From Oscillospiraceae bacterium (GTDB lineage Bacteria; Bacillota; Clostridia; Oscillospirales; Oscillospiraceae), in the NCBI GenBank assembly GCA_017541995.1, contig JAFXYD010000073.1:1-54926 (forward strand): a stretch of 54,926 bases of DNA, read 5' to 3'. The position numbers and the translations under genes are program-made. Below are positions 17,301 to 24,596 of the stretch, one piece after another. Every line of letters begins with the position of its first letter. The stretch's first letter is position 1. Below the pieces are notes generated by a model. That model was not told where the DNA came from, ran no database searches, and worked only from the letters and a program-made list of their open reading frames with translations.

Positions 17301-17774
17301 ATGGAATACACTGTGTTTTATCAAGGCGCGGAGATCGGGCAGGCAGTCGTAGAGCCCGAGGGCCTGTATTACCGGCTCTCGGCCTCCGCCGCCGAGCCCG
17401 GGCCCGGGGTCTGGCGGCTCTGGGGCTGCTTCGGGGCGGAGAGCCGCTGCCTGGGGGTGCTGTTTCCGGGGGAAGGGGGGCTCAGACTGGAGCGGCGGGT
17501 CTCCCGGCACAGCTGGGCCATCCTGCCGGAGGCCTTCGTGCTGGGCCGGGAGGCCGAGGGCTTCCGCCCCTGGCGGGGGGTCCTGGAGGGGCAGGAAGTC
17601 CCGGACGCCATGCTCCGCACCGAGGGCGGGCGCCTCACGCTGGCCCTTTTCGCCCCGCCCGAGGGCCCCGTGCCCTTCGCGGAGCGCACGGATCAAATGC
17701 GGGAAGGCGAGCTGGGCGGACGTTCCTGTTTGCTGCTGGACTGGCCGCCGGAGGAATTGAAAGTTGAAAATTGA
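17301..17774 (+). CDS. Hypothetical protein
   Basis: A 157-residue protein with no recognised domain. The start ATG 17301 follows GGAAGGGAG. It begins EYTVFYQGAEIGQAVV, contains alternating short hydrophobic and glycine/arginine-rich stretches suggesting a beta-rich soluble fold, and has no signal or membrane segment. The last few codons (KVEN) and the stop fall in a TTGAAAR heptamer array. It stands alone between repeat elements, convergent with exoIII. Confidence 0.6.
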   Translation: MEYTVFYQGAEIGQAVVEPEGLYYRLSASAAEPGPGVWRLWGCFGAESRCLGVLFPGEGGLRLERRVSRHSWAILPEAFVLGREAEGFRPWRGVLEGQEVPDAMLRTEGGRLTLALFAPPEGPVPFAERTDQMREGELGGRSCLLLDWPPEELKVEN

Positions 17775-17852
17775 AAATTGAAAGTTTCGGAGTTTTTCAA
17801 ATTGCAATTTGAAAAACACAATCATTTTCAATTTTCAACTTTCAATTCTCAA
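17755..17852. repeat. Heptamer inverted-repeat element (TTGAAAR)n with inner palindrome
   Basis: The left arm has about four copies of TTGAAAA/G and the right arm has matching copies of TTTTCAA. Between them is a palindrome, TTTTTCAAATTGCAA and its complement (17793-17816). The centre plus right arm closely matches 30220-30283. It covers the stop codons of both flanking convergent genes. Confidence 0.75.
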
Positions 17853-18596
17853 CTGCAATTCCACCGGGCAGTGGTCGGAGCCGAAGATCTCCTGGTGGAT
17901 GTCCGTGGAGATGAGCTTCTCCCGCAGCCGGTCGGAGATGACGAAATAGTCGATGCGCCAGCCCACGTTCTTCTCCCGGGCCCGCATCCGGTAGCTCCAC
18001 CAGGAGTACTGGTCCACGGCCTCCGGGTGCTGGAAGCGCCAGGAGTCGGTGAAGCCCGCCGCCAGCAGCTCGGAGAACTTGCCCCGCTCCTCGTCGGAGA
18101 AGCCCGCGTTGCCCCGGTTCTGCTTGGGGTTCTTCAGGTCGATCTCCTGGTGGGCCACGTTCAGATCCCCGCAGTAGATCACGGGCTTAATCTGGTCCAG
18201 CCGCTGCATATAGGCCCGGAGGGCGTCCTCCCAGGCCATGCGGAAGTCGATGCGCTTGAGCCCGTCCTGGGCGTTGGGGGTGTAGCAGGTGAGCAGATAG
18301 AAGCCCGGGTATTCCAGGGTGATGAGCCGGCCCTCGTGGTCCAGCTCCTCCACCCCCAGGCCATAGGAAACGGACAGGGGCTCGTGCTTCGTGAAGACCG
18401 CGGTGCCGGAGTAGCCCTTTTTCTCCGCGGAGTACCAGAATTGCCGGTAGCCAGGCAGCTCCAGGCTCAGCTGATCCGGCTGCATCTTGGTCTCCTGCAG
18501 GGAGAAGAAATCGGCGTCCAGGGCCCGGAAGGCCTCCAAAAAGCCCTTGTCCACGCAGGCCCGCAGGCCGTTGACGTTCCAGGAGATGAATTTCAT
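17835..18596 (-). CDS. xth: Exodeoxyribonuclease III
   Basis: An AP endonuclease / 3'-5' exonuclease in base excision repair. The protein is 253 residues, and starts at ATG 18596 after GGAGGTATCTCCC. Family motifs: FISWNVNGLRA, LQETK, GDLNVAHQEID, WRIDYF and the C-terminal GSDHCPVEL carrying the catalytic Asp-His. The final residues overlap the right arm of a heptamer element. It is divergent from uppP with a shared 138-bp control region. Confidence 0.94.
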   Translation of the reverse strand: MKFISWNVNGLRACVDKGFLEAFRALDADFFSLQETKMQPDQLSLELPGYRQFWYSAEKKGYSGTAVFTKHEPLSVSYGLGVEELDHEGRLITLEYPGFYLLTCYTPNAQDGLKRIDFRMAWEDALRAYMQRLDQIKPVIYCGDLNVAHQEIDLKNPKQNRGNAGFSDEERGKFSELLAAGFTDSWRFQHPEAVDQYSWWSYRMRAREKNVGWRIDYFVISDRLREKLISTDIHQEIFGSDHCPVELQLRIES

Positions 18597-18673
18597 GGGA
18601 GATACCTCCGTTTGTGGTGTTTTCCGATATTCTACCATAATTCGCGCCGTTGCGCAACATCGAAAAATGATGG

Positions 18674-18702
18674 TTGTAAAACCGAATAGACTGTGATATA
18701 AT
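18674..18702 (+). promoter_or_regulatory. Promoter of uppP
   Basis: TTGTAA (18674-18679) and TATAAT (18697-18702) with a 17-bp spacer, 32 bp before the uppP start. Confidence 0.75.
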
Positions 18703-18734
18703 AACAAAACACGGGTTTAGAGGGAGGCGGGAGT

Positions 18735-19565
18735 TTGCTGATTGAACTGCTTAAGGTCATCTTTCTCGGAATCGTGGAGGGCGTCACGGAGTGGCTGCCG
18801 GTGAGCTCCACGGGGCATATGCTGCTGGTGGATGAATTCCTGCGGCTGGACGCCTCCGACGCCTTCAAGGAAATGTTCTTTGTGGTGATCCAGCTGGGCG
18901 CCATCCTGGCGGTGGTGGTGCTGTTCTGGAAGCAGCTCTGGCCCCTGGGCAGAAAGGCGGAGGGCGGGATCACGCTGAAGCGGGAGACCGTCTCCCTCTG
19001 GTTCAAGGTGGCGGCGGCCTGCATCCCCGGCGCCCTGGCGGCCCTGCTGCTGGACGACTACATAGACGACCATCTCTCCACTCCCACGGTGATCGCCGGG
19101 GCTCTGATCCTCTACGGCGTGGGCTTCCTGGCGGTGGAGCGCTGGAATCGGGGGCGGCAGCCCCGGGTCAGCCGGGTGGAGGAGATCTCCTACGCCGACG
19201 CTGTGGGCATCGGCCTGTTCCAGGTGCTGTCCATCATTCCCGGCACCTCCCGCTCCGGCGCCTGCATCATCGGTGCCCTGATCCTGGGGGTGGCCCGGCC
19301 CGCCGCGGCCTCCTTCACCTTCCATCTGGCGGTGCCGGTGATGTTCGGGCTGAGCTTTCTCAAGCTGCTGAAATTCGGCCTGGCCTTCAGCGCCCCGGAG
19401 CTGGTGATCCTGCTGGCGGGCATGGCGGTGGCCTTCGCAGTTTCCATGCTGGTGATCCGCTTCTTGATGAACTACATCAAGAAGCACGGCTTCGAGGCCT
19501 TCGGCTGGTATCGGATCGTGCTGGGAATTGTGATCCTGGTCTATTACTTTGTTCTGGCAAAATGA
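18735..19565 (+). CDS. uppP: Undecaprenyl-diphosphatase (bacitracin resistance protein BacA type)
   Basis: A membrane phosphatase that recycles undecaprenyl diphosphate for cell-wall synthesis. It is 276 residues with seven or eight hydrophobic segments. Both family motifs are present: EGVTEWLPVSSTGH near the N-terminus and PGTSRSGA in the middle. The start is TTG 18735 after GGGAGGCGGGAG. Monocistronic with its own promoter; a repeat-rich gap follows. Confidence 0.95.
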   Translation: MLIELLKVIFLGIVEGVTEWLPVSSTGHMLLVDEFLRLDASDAFKEMFFVVIQLGAILAVVVLFWKQLWPLGRKAEGGITLKRETVSLWFKVAAACIPGALAALLLDDYIDDHLSTPTVIAGALILYGVGFLAVERWNRGRQPRVSRVEEISYADAVGIGLFQVLSIIPGTSRSGACIIGALILGVARPAAASFTFHLAVPVMFGLSFLKLLKFGLAFSAPELVILLAGMAVAFAVSMLVIRFLMNYIKKHGFEAFGWYRIVLGIVILVYYFVLAK

Positions 19566-19581
19566 TACAAAGCGTTTCAAA

Positions 19582-19823
19582 AGGCATCAGGCAATAGGCA
19601 TCAGGCATCAGGCACCGCACGAAACAGATAGCAAGAGTGAACGCCTGTAGCCCGTTCCAGAGTCTGCAAAAGCACAGAAATGCGGCAGTTTTTGTTTTAT
19701 TCATGGTTTCTTTGACGTATATGGCTGTTGTTCTCACGCATTCATTCTGAACGGGGTATCCGGTTACGTTGTAAGAACACCAAACAGGCGCTGCCTGATG
19801 CCTGATGCCTGATCCCTGATGCC
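19582..19823. repeat. 176-bp insert bounded by inverted GGCATCA heptamer arrays
   Basis: The left array (19582-19615) has four or five copies of GGCATCA and the right array (19790-19823) has the complement, about 175 bp apart. The enclosed sequence has no gene longer than a few codons and is AT-richer than its surroundings. It fills the 337-bp gap between uppP and the Mrp gene and looks like a small mobile or MITE-like unit. Confidence 0.6.
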
Positions 19824-19902
19824 TCGACGAGAAAAACCTTACGAAGAACCAAATGATCAAACAAATCAAAAAAACTATAGTATAACAAGCGAGGTAATTC
19901 TA

Positions 19903-20721
19903 ATGAGCGACTGCACACACAACTGTTCCACCTGCGGCCAGGACTGCGCCTCCCGCACCGAGGAGAGCCTGCTGGCACAGCTGAATCCCAAGTCCAAGGT
20001 CCGTAAGGTCTACGCCGTGGTCTCCGGCAAGGGCGGCGTGGGCAAATCCACCGTCACCTCCATGCTGGCCGTGGCCATGCAGAACCGGGGCCACCGGGCT
20101 GCCATTCTGGACGCCGACATCACCGGCCCCTCCATCCCCAAGGCCTTCGCCCTGGACTCCACCGACGCCTACGAGGACGGCCTGCTGGCCCCCGCCGTCA
20201 CCCGCACCGGCATTCAGGTCATGAGCCTGAACCTGCTGCTGGAGGACGAGACGGCCCCCGTGGCCTGGCGCGGCCCCGTGCTGGCCGGCGCCGTGAAGCA
20301 GTTCTGGACCGACGTGTACTGGGACAACGTGGACTATATGTTCGTGGATATGCCTCCCGGCACCGGCGACGTGCCCCTGACGGTCTTCCAGAGCCTGCCC
20401 ATTGACGGCATCATCCTGGTGACCACCCCCCAGGATCTGGTTTCCATGATCGTCTCCAAGGCCGTGGGCCTGGCGAAGCTCATGAACATCCCCCTGCTGG
20501 GCATTGTGGAGAACTACGCCTGGCTGACTTGCCCCGACTGCGGGAAGAAGATCGAGGTCTTCGGCAAGTCCCACGTGGAGGAGATGGCCGCCAAGTACGA
20601 TCTGCCCGTGCTGGCCCGGCTGCCCATCGACCCCATGGTGGCGGGCTTCATGGACGCCGGCGAGGCCGAGAGCATCGACGTAGGCGACCTGGAGGACGCG
20701 GTCAATCTGCTGGCTCGGTAA
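19903..20721 (+). CDS. Mrp/NBP35-family iron-sulfur carrier ATPase
   Basis: A 272-residue P-loop ATPase that probably binds and transfers Fe-S clusters. The deviant Walker A KGGVGKS is at 43-49, followed by DADITGPS and the FVDMPPGTGD Walker B region. An N-terminal cysteine set (CTHNCSTCGQDC) and a C-terminal CPDC pair can hold clusters. I chose ATG 19903, after GCGAGGT, because the upstream in-frame part runs into the heptamer array. Monocistronic with a bidirectional terminator after it. Confidence 0.92.
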   Translation: MSDCTHNCSTCGQDCASRTEESLLAQLNPKSKVRKVYAVVSGKGGVGKSTVTSMLAVAMQNRGHRAAILDADITGPSIPKAFALDSTDAYEDGLLAPAVTRTGIQVMSLNLLLEDETAPVAWRGPVLAGAVKQFWTDVYWDNVDYMFVDMPPGTGDVPLTVFQSLPIDGIILVTTPQDLVSMIVSKAVGLAKLMNIPLLGIVENYAWLTCPDCGKKIEVFGKSHVEEMAAKYDLPVLARLPIDPMVAGFMDAGEAESIDVGDLEDAVNLLAR

Positions 20722-20748
20722 GCGCCATATGCGGCGGAGCCGCGAAAA

Positions 20749-20802
20749 CAAATAAGCGCAAAAAAGCCTGTGCCGCGGCACAGGCTTTTTTGCGCTTATT
20801 TG
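20749..20802. terminator. Bidirectional terminator, 54-bp perfect palindrome
   Basis: Two perfect 26-base arms around a central GC; the core is AAAAAAGCCTGTGCC and its complement, with A6 and T6 on either side. It can end transcription of the Mrp gene on the plus strand and of the barnase-barstar operon on the minus strand. The last codons and stop of barstar lie inside it. Confidence 0.85.
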
Positions 20803-21059
20803 ATGATCAGTTTGACGTGCCCGCTCTCGGAGGCGTCCTTCAGCATCCGGAAGAGCCGGTCCGCGTAGTCCCCCAGGCGCTGGCGCAGCAGCTCGGGGTG
20901 CTTGACGGTGATGATCCGGTCCTTGCCGGGCTCCGTCAAAAGGTCGTAGACCGCGTCCAGATTCCTGCCGCAGTCCTGGGGCAGATTCAGCTTCTGCCGC
21001 AGCAGGGCGTGGAGACTCTCCTTGTCCGTGACACGTTTGCCGTTGATGGTCGCTCTCAT
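20796..21059 (-). CDS. Barstar-family ribonuclease inhibitor
   Basis: An 87-residue cytosolic inhibitor that would bind the barnase active site. The family core GRNLDAVYDLL is present, and Asp35 and Asp39 fall at the same positions as the barnase-contacting Asp35 and Asp39 of Bacillus barstar. Start ATG 21059, two bases after the barnase stop, so the two genes are translationally linked. It protects the cell from the RNase before export. Confidence 0.9.
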   Translation of the reverse strand: MRATINGKRVTDKESLHALLRQKLNLPQDCGRNLDAVYDLLTEPGKDRIITVKHPELLRQRLGDYADRLFRMLKDASESGHVKLIIK

Positions 21060-21061
21060 AT

Positions 21062-21700
21062 TCAGTCCTCCCATCCGTCGTAGAGCAGGGTGAAGCTCTC
21101 GTAGTGATCGTCGGTGTAGTAGATGAGGCCGTCGTTGGAGAAAATGATGCGCTTGGCCCCCCGGGATTTCCGGTTCAGGGTGTCGATGTCGCACTCGGTC
21201 CACTTCCGGCCGGGGGCGTCGGGCAGCAGACCCTCGTAGTTGCCGAAATGGCTGCCGCCGATGCACTTGCCGGGGGCGTAGGGCCGCAGATCGCCGCCGG
21301 GCCAGCCCAGGGCCTCGGCCTGCTTCTTGGTGATGTAGTTGGAGGGCAGGTGGCGGTAGAGGTGAATGTACAGGGCCACCTCCTCCTTGGAGTCATAGAC
21401 CCCGTCCTCCGTCACCGTCAGCCCGGGGGCCTGGGTTTCGGGAGGCTCGGTGTCGGGGACCAGGGGTTCCGGGACCGCGGTGGCCGGGGCTGCGGGCTCG
21501 GTCTCGGGCTGCGTCTCCGGCTGGGCCGGAGACGTCGCCGGGGCGGCGCTGTCCGTCGGGGTCTTGACGCCGGGCGCTGTGCTGTCGGCGGGGATCACGG
21601 AGATGTCGATGGGCTGCTCCGAGGCGCTCGGCATCGCCATGCAGCCGCCAAGCCCTGCCAGCAGGAGCAGAATCAGAATCACGCTGAGAATTCGTTTCAT
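21062..21700 (-). CDS. Lipoprotein-anchored barnase-type ribonuclease
   Basis: A 212-residue predicted extracellular lipoprotein. The signal peptide has lipobox LGGC (Cys20), then a Pro/Thr/Glu-rich linker (about 22-95), then a full barnase-like domain (about 98-209) with NYITKKQAEALGW and APGKCIGG as in Bacillus barnase. Catalytic residues are all present: Glu169, Arg180/Arg184 and His199 match barnase Glu73, Arg83/Arg87 and His102. ATG 21700 follows AAAGAGGCG. Unlike the freely secreted Bacillus enzyme it would be tethered to the membrane, perhaps for nucleic acid use or contact killing, which is inference. Confidence 0.88.
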   Translation of the reverse strand: MKRILSVILILLLLAGLGGCMAMPSASEQPIDISVIPADSTAPGVKTPTDSAAPATSPAQPETQPETEPAAPATAVPEPLVPDTEPPETQAPGLTVTEDGVYDSKEEVALYIHLYRHLPSNYITKKQAEALGWPGGDLRPYAPGKCIGGSHFGNYEGLLPDAPGRKWTECDIDTLNRKSRGAKRIIFSNDGLIYYTDDHYESFTLLYDGWED

Positions 21701-21734
21701 GAAATCGCCTCTTTCTGTTGTGTGGTTTTTTGTT

Positions 21735-21763
21735 ATTATAGCGTTCCGCCGGGGGAAATGCAA
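21735..21763 (-). promoter_or_regulatory. Promoter of the barnase-barstar operon
   Basis: On the minus strand TTGCAT (21758-21763) and TATAAT (21735-21740) are 17 bp apart, about 35 bp before the barnase start. Confidence 0.7.
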
Positions 21764-21855
21764 GAAATAATCAAAAAACTTACAAAAAGCCCTTTTCAAA
21801 CACTACAGATTGTGATAAAATGAATGCACCAACACAAAATAAAGGAAGGTTTCTC

Positions 21856-23082
21856 ATGAAATACAGCATAGACGCGCTATATACCCGCCCGGAGGACCGG
21901 GCGCGGCTGCTGGGGCTGCGGGAGGAGCTGCTCCGCCTGGGCCACCCGGCGGAGGAAATCCGCCTCTTTACCGCCCCGGGCCGCACGGAGCTGGGAGGCA
22001 ACCACACGGACCACCAGCACGGCCTGGTGCTGGCCGCCGCCGTGGACGTGGACACCGCCGCCGCCGCTGCCCCCAACGGCAGCGACAAGATCCGGCTCTG
22101 GTCCGCGGGCTTCCCGCCCTGCGAGATCTCCGTGGATCCCGCCGCCAACCCCCCGGCTCCCCGGGAGAGCGCCCTGTCCCTGCTCCAGGGCATGGCGGCC
22201 CTCTGCGCCCCCCTGGGGACGCCCTGCGGCCTGGACATTCACGCCGCCTCCACGGTGCTGCCCGGCGGCGGCCTCTCTTCCTCGGCCTCCTTTGAGGTGC
22301 TGCTGGCGGAGGTCTTCAACTGCATCTGGTGCGGCGGGACCCTGGCGCCCCTGGAGCTGGCCAAGCTGGGCCAGCGGGTGGAGAACGAGTGGTTCGGCAA
22401 GCCCAGCGGCCTGCTGGATCAGTCTGCCAGCGCCGTGGGCGGGGCCACCTTCATGAGCTTTGCCGATCCCGCCGCTCCCCTGGTGGAGAAGCTGGAGCTG
22501 GATCTGGAGGCCGCGGGCTACGCCCTGTTCATCGTCAACTGCGGCGCGGGCCACGCGGATCTCACCGGGGAATACGCCGCCATCCCCGGGGAGCTGAAGG
22601 CCCTTTGCGGCTGCTTCGGCAAGTCCGTCCTGGCCGAGGTGCCGGAGGCGGAGTTTATGGCCCGGCTGCCGGAGCTGCGCCGGGCCTGCGGGGACCGGGC
22701 CGTGCTCCGGGCTCTGCACGTCTATGACGAAAACCGCCGGGTGCTGTCCATGCGGGAGGCGCTGAAGGCGGGCAAGTTCGACGCCTATCTGGCCCTGGTC
22801 CGGGCCTCCGGCCTCTCCTCCTGGCGCTATCTGCAGAACGTGGCCCCCGCCGGGGCCACGGCGGAGCAGCCCATGGCCCTGACCCTGGCCCTCTGCGAGC
22901 GGCTGCTGGCCGGGGAGGGCGCCTGCCGGGTCCACGGGGGCGGCTTCGCCGGTACGGCCCAGGCCTACGTGCCCCTGGCCCGGGCGGAGGAATTCCGGGA
23001 GGCCCTGGAGGCGGTGCTGGGGGCGGGAGCCTGCCAGCGGCGCTGCGTCCGGGCCGTGGGGGCCGCGGAGCTGTGCCTCTGA
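21856..23082 (+). CDS. galK: Galactokinase family (GHMP kinase)
   Basis: It phosphorylates galactose or a related sugar using ATP. The protein is 408 residues. The galactokinase signature GRTELGGNHTDHQHG is near residue 40, with GG replacing the usual xGE. The GHMP ATP loop LPGGGLSSSAS and the C-terminal VHGGGFAGTAQ are both present. Start ATG 21856 follows AAAGGAAGG. It is isolated from other Leloir genes, so another sugar such as N-acetylgalactosamine is possible. Confidence 0.9.
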   Translation: MKYSIDALYTRPEDRARLLGLREELLRLGHPAEEIRLFTAPGRTELGGNHTDHQHGLVLAAAVDVDTAAAAAPNGSDKIRLWSAGFPPCEISVDPAANPPAPRESALSLLQGMAALCAPLGTPCGLDIHAASTVLPGGGLSSSASFEVLLAEVFNCIWCGGTLAPLELAKLGQRVENEWFGKPSGLLDQSASAVGGATFMSFADPAAPLVEKLELDLEAAGYALFIVNCGAGHADLTGEYAAIPGELKALCGCFGKSVLAEVPEAEFMARLPELRRACGDRAVLRALHVYDENRRVLSMREALKAGKFDAYLALVRASGLSSWRYLQNVAPAGATAEQPMALTLALCERLLAGEGACRVHGGGFAGTAQAYVPLARAEEFREALEAVLGAGACQRRCVRAVGAAELCL

Positions 23083-23150
23083 GGGAGGCCTCCGGCAATC
23101 TTCTATAAGTTGACATAATTCTACTAAATTCGTCACGATTTTGGCCGCAC

Positions 23151-23157
23151 TGTCGAA
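23151..23157 (+). promoter_or_regulatory. Candidate Spo0A box upstream of spo0A
   Basis: TGTCGAA followed by AAA matches the 0A-box consensus and lies 124 bp before the spo0A start, consistent with the autoregulation known in Bacillus. A TTGACA hexamer at 23110-23115 has no convincing -10 partner. Confidence 0.45.
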
Positions 23158-23280
23158 AAATCGGGGAAATCTCTGGCATTTCCCGGGGCTTTTCCGCTTG
23201 AAAGGGCGCTCCGCCTGTGTTACAGTAAGCGTTGCGGAGAGAGAAATAACGCGATCTTGAATGTACAAGGAGAGGAAACT

Positions 23281-24054
23281 ATGGAAAAACGCACAAGCGT
23301 TCTGATTGCGGACGGCAGCGAGGAATTTTGCGCCCAGCTCACAGCGGCGCTGCAAAACGCGGGCTATCAGGTGCTGGGCTCCGCCACCGACGGCCAGTCC
23401 GCCGTGGAGCAGCTGAAGGCGGCGGCGCCGGACGTGGTGATTCTGGATCTGATGCTGCCCAAGGCGGACGGCTTCTCCGTCCTGCGCACCGTGCCCCGGG
23501 AGAGGCGGCCCAAGGTGCTGATGCTGGCGGCCCTGGCCACGGACTACGTAATCTCCATGGCCAACGCCGAGAACGTGGACTATCTGATGCTGAAGCCCTG
23601 CACCGCCCAGACCGTGGCCGAGCGGGTCCGGGAGATTCTGGAGGCGGGGCAGGCCTCCGCCCGGCGGCGCTCCCCGACGGAGCCGGACATCGAGACCCTG
23701 GTCACCAACGTGATCCATGAGATCGGCGTCCCGGCCCACATCAAGGGCTATCAGTACCTGCGGGAGGCCATTATCATCGCCGTGGGGGATATGGAGGTCA
23801 TCAACGCCATCACCAAGGTGCTCTATCCCCAGGTGGCCCGGACCTTCGCCACCACCCCCTCCCGGGTGGAGCGGGCCATCCGTCATGCCATCGAGGTGGC
23901 CTGGGACCGGGGCGACCTGGACACCCTCCAGCGTTTCTTCGGCTACACCGTCTCCAACACCAAGGGCAAGCCCACCAACAGCGAGTTCATCGCCCTGATC
24001 GCGGACCGGCTCCAGCTCCAGCTGAAGGGCGGGGAGCTCAGAGCGGCCCGGTAA
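23281..24054 (+). CDS. spo0A: Stage 0 sporulation master regulator Spo0A
   Basis: A response regulator that commits cells to sporulation. It is 257 residues: an N-terminal receiver (about 5-120) with the phospho-acceptor Asp56 in VVILDLMLP and Lys105 in MLKPC, and a C-terminal Spo0A DNA-binding domain (about 145-250) with the diagnostic [18 protein letters not shown] helix. ATG 23281 follows AAGGAGAGG. The receiver is unusual: only one residue of the usual acidic pair is kept (ADGS) and the conserved Thr/Ser is Ala (about 83). Monocistronic, followed by a heptamer element. Confidence 0.95.
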   Translation: MEKRTSVLIADGSEEFCAQLTAALQNAGYQVLGSATDGQSAVEQLKAAAPDVVILDLMLPKADGFSVLRTVPRERRPKVLMLAALATDYVISMANAENVDYLMLKPCTAQTVAERVREILEAGQASARRRSPTEPDIETLVTNVIHEIGVPAHIKGYQYLREAIIIAVGDMEVINAITKVLYPQVARTFATTPSRVERAIRHAIEVAWDRGDLDTLQRFFGYTVSNTKGKPTNSEFIALIADRLQLQLKGGELRAAR

Positions 24055-24078
24055 ACAGAAATCCGAGGGAAGCAAAAA

Positions 24079-24128
24079 AGGAATAAGGAATAAGCAGCCC
24101 GCGCATGGGGCACTTATTCCTTATTCCT
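24079..24128. repeat. Heptamer inverted-repeat element (GGAATAA)n
   Basis: Two to three copies of GGAATAA on the left, the complement on the right, with a 17-nt GC-rich loop and an A-run before and a T-run after. It lies between the convergent ends of spo0A and the next gene and could act as a terminator in both directions. Confidence 0.75.
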
Positions 24129-24130
24129 TT

Positions 24131-24577
24131 TTATTTGTTCCCCCTCTGCTCGGCCCGCCGCAGCCGCAGATAGCGGGCGGCCAGCAGGGCGCAGAGGAGA
24201 TCCAGGAAGATCAGCCCCCCCAGGGCCCAGAGGAGCTCGGAGCGATTGATGGGATCCAGGGCCACCATGGGGACCAGCTCCAGGGCCTCCTCCATGGTGC
24301 AGCCGTATTGAGCGTTGCTGCGCAGGATCAGTTCCGCGCAGCCGTACCAGAGCCCGGGCAGGGCCGCCGGGGGCGTCAGCAGGGCCGCCAGACCCAGGCC
24401 GAAGCCGTCCAGGTCCCCGGCGCCCAGCCGCCAGCCCAGGGCGGAAAGGCAAAAGCCCGCCAGCCCGGCGATGCCGGTGAAGAGGCCGCCGCGGAGCAGC
24501 AGCCAGGCCAGGGGCGCCGCGGCGAGGGCCCCCAGGAGGGCGAGCAGGCTTCCAAGCAGGCGTCGGGCAGGCGTCAC
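24131..24577 (-). CDS. Small integral membrane protein
   Basis: A 148-residue hydrophobic protein with about three or four membrane segments (roughly 5-28, 32-50, 60-75 and 112-135). I chose GTG 24577, eight bases after GGGAGG; GTG 24586 touches that site. No family recognised. It follows the LCP gene by 19 bases and is likely the last gene of the sortase-LCP operon, suggesting an envelope role, which is inference. Confidence 0.6.
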   Translation of the reverse strand: MTPARRLLGSLLALLGALAAAPLAWLLLRGGLFTGIAGLAGFCLSALGWRLGAGDLDGFGLGLAALLTPPAALPGLWYGCAELILRSNAQYGCTMEEALELVPMVALDPINRSELLWALGGLIFLDLLCALLAARYLRLRRAEQRGNK

Positions 24578-24596
24578 GGTCAGCACCTCCCGGGCC

